Assembly (NCBI RefSeq): GCF_004210375.1
Contig: NC_134825.1
Coordinates: forward strand, 64,967,558 to 65,031,557
DNA: 64,000 nt
From: Tachypleus tridentatus
Lineage: Eukaryota; Arthropoda; Merostomata; Xiphosura; Limulidae
Reading direction: 5' to 3'
The notes under the pieces were generated by a model, which did no database searches, had not been told where the DNA came from, and worked only from the letters and a program-made list of their open reading frames with translations. How positions within the stretch are numbered: position 1 is the stretch's first letter; every line of letters begins with the position of its first letter. The position numbers were made by a program, and so were the translations under genes. Shown here one piece after another: positions 57,207-64,000 of this stretch.

Positions 57207-60200
57207 CTAACAATAGAATCTATACTTTCGACGTTTTTTAGGAATTGACAAAGACCTATCTTCTAATAAAATTTTTGTTTTACAGAGCTTTAATTTGGTA
57301 TCCTTTACATGCTGAACACACCATTCAGAAGTATCCTCACCACCACTGGACAATGATGATAAATAGGAGTTAGTGTCACTATAAGGATCACACTTTTCCT
57401 CAGTGAGATCACTATTAGTGTTATTTTTAAGTAAATCTGGTATGACCACATCTTCAGAAACTATATCTTTTATGTTTCTCTTCTGACTAGTAGTAAATAC
57501 CAAGTGCATTCTGTTAGAGGACTTAAACTTCACATTCCACTTATTTTTATAATACTTATTGTCAGATGAGGTGCTAGTCTGGGATATACCAAACTCTGAA
57601 TTTCTTTGTCCTAAATGTGTTGAGCTTATAAAAGGATTTAGGCAATTATGTTGCATATCCATAACTAAACTTTCAGATAATTCACCTGTTTGGTTGTTTA
57701 GACTAACAATATCAGGATTACTTGAAGGTAACATACACGATTGACTGTTCTGTCGAGCACAACCAGTTTTTATGCTGGTCAGCAAATGTGACTGAATGGT
57801 TTGCTGAGGATTATCAGTATTTCTGATGAAAAGTTGATTTCTTTGTTGAGCATTATTAATTTTGTTGTTAAACAAACTGTTTTGACAGCCATCAACAGCT
57901 TCTCTCCTGAACAGCTGATTAACTTGCTCTACACATTCCTCTCTGCTAAATAAATATCTGTTCTGATACACACTACCATTTTCTTTATTTGACCAATCAC
58001 TGTTTTGATGCACAATACCAATTCCTGATTGATTGTTCTGTTCAGAATTATCAAGTATTTTACCAGATGGCTGATTGTTTCTCTGTGTATTACCATTTCT
58101 TGTATTTGAAAACTCGTTAATATGCTGAATAGTATCAGTTTTCCTGTCAAAAGAATTTATATGCTTTGTTGGATAGTCATTATCTACTTCTGTGTATGAT
58201 AAAAGCTTTGACTGATTACTTTGATTAACAGCATCTGTCTCTGAATCTCTGTTAAACAACTGTGTCTGAGTATTTTGTTGATTAGCATCAGTTTCTCTGT
58301 TAGAAAACAAGCACAACTGATTATTTTCTTTGACAATATCACTTGTTTTATTTAACGACAAACATGACTGACTATTTTGTTCGAAATGATTAGCTTCTCT
58401 GTTAGGCAAATGTAACTCATTATTTTGCTTAATAACATCATATTCTTTGTTGGGTAAACATAACAGGCTGTTTTGTTGATCACTGTCTACTTTATTTGAC
58501 AACAAACCTAACTGGTTGTTTTGCTGAATACTATTAACTGATCTCTTAGAAATCAAACCTGTATGGTTGTCATGATTAATATCAAATGTTCTGCTAGGTG
58601 AAAAATTTGGTTTATTGACTAGTTGTACAAAGTTGGTTGCGTTATCTGTCATATCATTTTGTAGGTAATCCAAGGAGGGTTTTTCAATTTCTAAGCATCT
58701 GTTAATATTTTTATCTCTCAGTACAATCTGTACATAGGTGTTACATGTGCTATCCTTATCCTTCTCTCCAAAATCCACTGTGTCTTTGAATATTTTATCT
58801 ATATCATTATTTACAGCAAGATCAGTAATTTTGGTTGGGCATTCTCTGAAATCTTCTTTAGCTGAAAATTTCTCAGATGAAAGCTCATTACACATAACTG
58901 GATTATTTCCTGTTGGTTTCACAGGACAAAAAACACTTGAACATGCTTTTGTTTCATCCTGTACTTCATAATTTATTCTATTAATTAGGTTACTGATGTT
59001 TAATGACAACTCTCCTTCTGAACTGTTACTACTGAAGTTTATATCAACATCACAAATTTCTCTGATGTTATGATGATTGAAGACTTTCAATGGTTGATAA
59101 GTTAATGCTGATAAAGCAAGATGTTCTTTCAAAGGATACGAGCCAAAAATTGGTTGCTTTAACAGATGATTTGTACTTTGAATATCATCAACACAACCTG
59201 TATTTGTCACATCCTTAAAATATCGTTGCTCTTCAAACTGCATGCAATCCGTTTTTGTTGTACAAAAGTTAACAGTCTCCAATATATGGTTAGATTCTTC
59301 ATGAAGATTCAATATAACTTTGTTATTGTCATCAAATGTTAGGTGCTTAGTAGTTTTGTTATCATTCTGGAAGTCAGTGTCAAAAAATTCAGGTGGTGGA
59401 ATGGAAAGCTGAGAATCAATATCAAGTGGTTCCAGAAGTGATTCTATGTCTAAAATTCCATTAGCTTCAATATCACTGTTCTCTTTGTTTGCAATTTTCA
59501 CACCTTCAAATACTGAGTCATTAACTTCATTAAAAATACATTTCTTTAACTCACTATCTGAAGCATTTTTATCATTTAGCACATCAATATTTAGAGTTTC
59601 TGGTTTACATATTTCTCCACAAATATCCTGTTTCAATGTGTCTTCCCTACAGATTGTTTCAGCAACTTCAGGATTATCTGTTTGAATAATTTTCTTTTTC
59701 TGGGGATCACAATCATTATTTCTATAAAATGTTTCTGAGTCAGAAAATGAGTATCTGATACTACTAGTGGTTTCAAATGGCTGAAGCTGTTTTTCATTAC
59801 TATCTTCTGAAAAATGTAATATATTTGGAAAAGTGTCAACAATTTCCTTCAAAGAAATGAAGTTTGTTTGATCTGAAATAAACTCTTTATGTTTTTTACT
59901 GAATAAGTGTTGTTGCAAGTTGTAGAACCATGACTCACAACACTCGCAGAACTGCCTTTTATTTTTCTGAACTATTTTATTTTCTTTCACAACTTTGAAA
60001 AAACTGGTCATTTTTTTTAACACTGCTGAAGTTACTTCAGTTTTATTTTCTCCATTACATTTTAATAACATGGGATTTCCTCTGAAATACTGGTCAGAGG
60101 GCCTTTCAAAAGGGCTTCCTTTGTATGATGGCTCCACAAAAATTGTAGGTTCACAAGAAAAAACTTTATAAAATGGTTTATGCTTCTTGCCACAACTTTC

Positions 60201-60959
60201 TACTTTAATACTTGGGCTTCCTAAAAGCCTTGGTTCAGAATTTCTTACCGTTCTTGCCTTCTGATTCTTATTATTCAGTTTTTTTACTTGTGCTTTCACT
60301 TCATTATCAACCCAGCTAAAGAAATCTTTTAAGTTCCATATCTTTATGCCAAGTGCTAATGCATGCTGAAGACCACTGTTATAGTTTCCACACTTATTAC
60401 ATTTAGGATTATAATTCACTTGACCTTTTGCCTTTAACAAAATTGACTGACCTCTACTAATCGGTTGAGTAATTTGTCTATTTATACCAAGGGGGCTGTT
60501 ATTAATATTATTAGCTATAGGTGAACTTTCACACTGGCAATGTGTTACTGAGAAATTACCGTTTTTCTCAATTGAATCAATATCTGTTAATACACATGTT
60601 ACATCTCTGCTCAAAAAATTCGCCACTTTACCTCCTAATTCTTTAACTGTTTTGGCAACATTTGCTTCACTAACCACAGTAATTTTCTTTATACAGATAA
60701 AGAATACTTGGCCTTCTAAAGAGTAATACTTTCTAAGTGCTTTTCGTCCATCAAATTTCACGAGCTTCTTCTTTACTCTAAATGAACTCATGTCATTAAC
60801 TTCAGACATACCACCATTAAGCTTACCATCTACCAAACTAGTCTCTGCTTCTTGTTTGGACTCAGACCCAGATACGTTAGTTTTCTTGCTTTGGTTGGCT
60901 ACATTTCTGTCCCATTTATCGTTTCTTTCGTTTCCTGCACTATCAGTATTGTAGTCCAT
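57207..60959 (-). CDS. DBF4: DBF4/Chiffon homologue, regulatory subunit of CDC7 kinase
   Basis: DBF4 activates CDC7 and targets it to the MCM helicase so that nuclear replication origins fire in S phase. The uninterrupted frame gives 1250 residues. Domains in order: motif N/BRCT-like fold (about 82-126: GQVFFICIKKITV, ELGGKVANFLSRDV; completed by ALALGIKIWNLKDFF at 200-214), motif M (about 250-285: IKVESCGKKHKPFYKVF and SYKGSPFERP), and the motif C zinc finger with Cys338, Cys341, His351 and His357. The rest is a long, mostly disordered tail with an Asn/Gln-rich repeat array (about 806-1095) and a basic C-terminus (PKKRRKYR). Human DBF4 has 674 residues; insect Chiffon is also long-tailed. 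No intron is needed. The ATG at 60959 is the first in frame and lies 220 bases from an E2F-type motif. The domain evidence is strong; DBF4 versus a lineage-specific paralogue cannot be settled here. Confidence 0.93.
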   Translation of the reverse strand: MDYNTDSAGNERNDKWDRNVANQSKKTNVSGSESKQEAETSLVDGKLNGGMSEVNDMSSFRVKKKLVKFDGRKALRKYYSLEGQVFFICIKKITVVSEANVAKTVKELGGKVANFLSRDVTCVLTDIDSIEKNGNFSVTHCQCESSPIANNINNSPLGINRQITQPISRGQSILLKAKGQVNYNPKCNKCGNYNSGLQHALALGIKIWNLKDFFSWVDNEVKAQVKKLNNKNQKARTVRNSEPRLLGSPSIKVESCGKKHKPFYKVFSCEPTIFVEPSYKGSPFERPSDQYFRGNPMLLKCNGENKTEVTSAVLKKMTSFFKVVKENKIVQKNKRQFCECCESWFYNLQQHLFSKKHKEFISDQTNFISLKEIVDTFPNILHFSEDSNEKQLQPFETTSSIRYSFSDSETFYRNNDCDPQKKKIIQTDNPEVAETICREDTLKQDICGEICKPETLNIDVLNDKNASDSELKKCIFNEVNDSVFEGVKIANKENSDIEANGILDIESLLEPLDIDSQLSIPPPEFFDTDFQNDNKTTKHLTFDDNNKVILNLHEESNHILETVNFCTTKTDCMQFEEQRYFKDVTNTGCVDDIQSTNHLLKQPIFGSYPLKEHLALSALTYQPLKVFNHHNIREICDVDINFSSNSSEGELSLNISNLINRINYEVQDETKACSSVFCPVKPTGNNPVMCNELSSEKFSAKEDFRECPTKITDLAVNNDIDKIFKDTVDFGEKDKDSTCNTYVQIVLRDKNINRCLEIEKPSLDYLQNDMTDNATNFVQLVNKPNFSPSRTFDINHDNHTGLISKRSVNSIQQNNQLGLLSNKVDSDQQNSLLCLPNKEYDVIKQNNELHLPNREANHFEQNSQSCLSLNKTSDIVKENNQLCLFSNRETDANQQNTQTQLFNRDSETDAVNQSNQSKLLSYTEVDNDYPTKHINSFDRKTDTIQHINEFSNTRNGNTQRNNQPSGKILDNSEQNNQSGIGIVHQNSDWSNKENGSVYQNRYLFSREECVEQVNQLFRREAVDGCQNSLFNNKINNAQQRNQLFIRNTDNPQQTIQSHLLTSIKTGCARQNSQSCMLPSSNPDIVSLNNQTGELSESLVMDMQHNCLNPFISSTHLGQRNSEFGISQTSTSSDNKYYKNKWNVKFKSSNRMHLVFTTSQKRNIKDIVSEDVVIPDLLKNNTNSDLTEEKCDPYSDTNSYLSSLSSGGEDTSEWCVQHVKDTKLKLCKTKILLEDRSLSIPKKRRKYRFYC
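57670..58550 (-). repeat. DBF4: Degenerate coding repeat in the DBF4 tail (16-18 residues)
   Basis: About 16 repeats, each with a Q/K/E-Q/E-N-N/S-Q/E core, a short hydrophobic part (L-x-L or C-L) and an N-R/K-E/D exit. The first clean ones read QQNNQLGLLSNKVDSD, QQNSLLCLPNKEYDVI and KQNNELHLPNREANHF. Later repeats drift in length and sequence. It looks like an old coding minisatellite with a period near 48-54 bases. Confidence 0.8.
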
Positions 60960-61178
60960 TTCGAAATTATACCACTTTAAATTACATGCACCAAATGATT
61001 AGCAAGTAAAATTTAATAAAACTATTGTATTTCACGAGTTACTTAACAGTAGTAGTAATATCAACACATTATAGATCTACACTTCACAGTTTAAATACGT
61101 CACCAAACGAACGTGGAATTCTGAAACCACTAACGAACGTCGAACTACATTCATTGAGCACACTCCACCAAAATTCAA

Positions 61179-61187
61179 TTTCCCGCC
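61179..61187 (+). promoter_or_regulatory. E2F-type motif in the DBF4 upstream region
   Basis: TTTCCCGCC, about 220 bases upstream of the DBF4 ATG, fits the E2F/DP consensus (TTTSSCGC). DBF4 is an S-phase gene under E2F control in other animals. The same 280-base stretch is CpG-rich and holds two copies of AACGAACGT (near 61110 and 61133), so it is the likely DBF4 promoter. Confidence 0.55.
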
Positions 61188-61429
61188 ACCAGACGACTGT
61201 CAAAACCAACGTATCAAAAATTTTTCTAAAGTATTAGGTTGAGGAATAATTCGTGAGCGTTTTTAAATAATTTCATTCAAGCATTACATGCAAGACTATA
61301 CAATACTTCAATGCATGAACACATTACACCCAAAACATTTATTATGATACTTTATTTCATGTAATACCTAGGTATATAGTATGCATTGTTTTAAACGAAA
61401 TTGCCAGAAATTAAATGCGAAAAGCAGAT

Positions 61430-63130
61430 GGTGTCGAAAATGCTCGATTTTGTCCACTTGATATTCCATTTAATGAGCTGAAAATTTCGTTTCTTTATAA
61501 ACTTCCGCAGCTTGAGTTTCAGACATTTTAAGTTCAGAGAGGGTAAGTTTGTAACTTTGAAATAACAGCTTCAAGTAAAGGAATCACACTGGCGATATCA
61601 GATTGCAAAGTAACGCTAACTATGAGAAATTATGACAAGATGCCGCGCTAAATAGTAATCACACAACGAATTTGTATGTTAAAAGTAGAAAAAACAGAGA
61701 CTCTGCCTCTGCAAAAGCTTCAACAATAAGAATATCATTATACAAAAGCTAATCAAGAGTTTCAATAAGATGTGGAAATTGTAACACAACATTTTTAAAT
61801 GAATCAAGGCGAGTGCTCCAGCTAGTTTCAAATAACCTTCTTAATTCACGTTTTCTTAAGTGTTGTTTCACAACTTCCCAGCATTTTGTAGATGTGGCAA
61901 AGAAAAGTAAAAGTTCTCGGTGAAATTCCAAAGAAAATAACTTTCATTGGTTGAGCTTTCAGTGGTATATACAATTACAAGCTTTCATATGTGTTGAGAG
62001 CAAGGAACATTAGAAAACAATAGGTTTTTCTTTTAGCAATGATCACTTGGACTTCAGTGTACTTTCCCTTCATATTAGCTCCAGAGTCATAACACTAGCC
62101 ACAGAGGTTACAGATTGACTATCCAGAACTACTGAAGCAATCTAACAAATCACGATAGAGCACTAATGAAACCTATAATAACCAGCACAGTATCTGTCAA
62201 AAGGCAGGTGAACCCATTTTACATATCTGCTCAGGTAATGTACTTCTTTAAAATAGTAAGTCAGTTTAAAGAATTGCAGAAAAAATGCCACTGCGCTCTG
62301 TAAAAGAATGTCAGAGAATCTGCAAAAAAGCAGATGAGTTTCCGTTAGTCATGTTATTACTTCTAACAAAAGATTCAGTACCTGATGTCACACTTCCTTG
62401 CCTGGTTCTAATTTATTTCGTTTCTTTATCACAGTGTGTATGTGATTGTATCGATCATCATGTTTGGCTTTAGTATGCACATAATTTCTTTCACTTAGAG
62501 CAACTGTTGATATGATGAGTAGAAATTACGTGTAACTGTAAAGATCCATCAGTGCCAAATATATGCTTTCAATCTCTAAGTCCCTTTCAACTACAGAAGG
62601 TTGATTTTCTGTACATTCAAATAACTCGCAGCGAAAGCAAAATAATAAATAATACGATTTTGAATAGACCAACCTCTCAATTTTTTAATATCAGTCTATT
62701 GTCTACCTTCTGTTAGTGGCGAACTGAGAAAAATTACCTTTTAGTGTCGTCACAGTATTTGGAAATTGAAAATTTCCAGTGTAACGATTTGATTCTTGCA
62801 ACTGCTTTGGCTTTTTCAAAACCGCTTGACATCGCAAAATATGGACAGTTCAGAAAGCTTAAAAAAGTCACATTGTCGATTGCAAGGGTGAACTTTAACA
62901 ATCCGTTATTCATATTTTTTACTGCATTAAAACATTTTCAGGCTAAATTTGAAGCACAGTTTCCCCATGTCCTCCTATATTGCTTCCAGTAGCAGAAGTT
63001 TTCCAGCATAATCATTGCCAGAAAGCACGAAGAAATATTTAATTTCTGATTGGCCTTTAATTTTCTTCAGATTTTCATCTCTTCTTGTCTTTTCCTTCCG
63101 TTTTTGACATCCAGAGTTTTTGGTCCTTTT
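61430..63130 (-). pseudogene. Decayed hAT-like (DUF4371/ZMYM-type) transposase
   Basis: Minus-strand translation, full of stops and shifts, gives the family order: RDENLKKIKGQSEIKYFF at the N-terminal side (about 63050), CYDSGANMKGKYTEVQ at about 62070, the RNase-H-fold block whose Asp is catalytic in active members, then WEVVKQHL and TSWSTRLDSFKNVV (61749-61931), and an AEVYKETKF-like end near 61480. The open stretch 61749-61931 is one of the few intact pieces. It is a cut-and-paste transposon relic directly upstream of the DBF4 promoter; terminal repeats were not located. Confidence 0.72.
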
Positions 63131-64000
63131 TCAAAGGTTCACGAAATTAGAAAGATTATATCTTTTTACATAACATGACCAATCAGTTTTTGTTTCACTG
63201 CTACCAGCATCATAATCCGCTTAGATTCATAAAGGTTATATTCCAGTTATATTACACCAGACTTGTCTTCCCAACCAGTAGGTAGTATGGAGTGATTAAA
63301 TTAAACAAGAGATAAGGGTGCTTATTGGAAGAAAAGTTCGCTAAAATGCAAACAAAGACATACGAATAATGTTAATGCATATAAATGTTTAATAAAACAA
63401 CATTTATTCAGCATAACTCAATTGAGTCTTCCTAATACTTTTAAAATAAATATATTGTATAAGTATGGTAAAAAAGTATTTATTATTCGACAAACAAAAC
63501 GAAAAAGTGATGTATGCATTTGTGCAAACGAAAACAAAGCTTCTTCTTCTAGGCTGTGTTTAGTCCTTTAAATTGTCTTTCTTTTGGGATTGATCATTGT
63601 GAAATTAAATACGAAGATGTTTATTTACGTTTTTACTCGATGACCTCTTAATATAACTGCACCAAAAAAAGCTTCTGAATTCAGTAGATAAGCTCAATTT
63701 CTTTGTCCACTCAACAGTGTCACCACTTGATCTTTGCTTTCTTTGAGCATTGGTTGGTATTATATCTAGACAACGTCAACATTAAAAGCAAAGAATGTCA
63801 TAGTCATTAATTCCTTCAGTTCAAGTGTTATATGTTACTACAGCGTCCTCAAAGACTTTTTGGACCTAAATGTTTATGCTGACACTGCATACAACTTTTT
63901 TAAAATTAAAGTGGGTGAACAAAACATATGATAACTTGCATTTCACATTTTCCTTTCTTTCTTTTTAATCAGGCTTGTTCTCATGCTAGCAATTAAATTT
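63131..64000. other. Non-coding DNA at the right edge
   Basis: No exon or repeat recognised; it may include the 5' end of the hAT-like element. Confidence 0.35.

Overview
This is a piece of an animal nuclear genome: AT-rich, with split genes, long introns and many tRNA-derived SINEs. The SINE set (a tRNA-like head starting GGCCCGGCATGGCCAGG and a tail ending TAGCTTTGCGCGAAATTC) is one I associate from memory with horseshoe crab genomes. A chelicerate, most likely a xiphosuran, is my best guess. That is recall, not a search. There is no operon logic, no CRISPR array, no plasmid or phage, and no true tRNA or rRNA gene.

Three host genes can be supported, all on the minus strand. (1) 4412-4870 is one coding exon of a rhodopsin-class receptor resembling prostanoid receptors (TM1 to TM3); the rest must lie beyond the left edge. 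(2) 35637-42576 is a complete six-exon YIPF4 homologue, a Golgi/ER membrane protein of the Yip1 family. Every splice junction was read by hand and the joined frame is 299 residues. (3) 57207-60959 is a single-exon 1250-residue DBF4/Chiffon homologue, the regulatory subunit of CDC7 kinase, with an E2F-type motif about 220 bases upstream of the ATG. These genes show no sign of working together beyond ordinary cell housekeeping.

Layout. 1-26 kb is a repeat-rich region with at least fifteen insertions of three related SINE families, a palindromic MITE, a decayed Jockey-like LINE, an LTR and one SINE nested in another. 26-29.5 kb holds a CR1-like LINE remnant and then a very degenerate tandem array of about 2.5 kb, itself split by a SINE. 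29.5-47.6 kb is a CpG-poor, SINE-free block containing YIPF4. 47.6-52.5 kb is CpG-rich and again full of SINE, LTR, retropepsin and MITE pieces. 52.5-60.96 kb is CpG-poor and contains DBF4 and its presumed 3' region. 61.4-63.1 kb is a decayed hAT-like (DUF4371-type) transposase.

The more interesting signals are the sharp CpG-density steps that seem to outline the transcription units, the asparagine/glutamine-rich repeat array inside the DBF4 tail, the shared 3' tail of the three SINE families, and the satellite carrying TCAAGGTCA nuclear-receptor-type sites. I found no convincing evidence of a wholly new biological system. All counts were made by eye.
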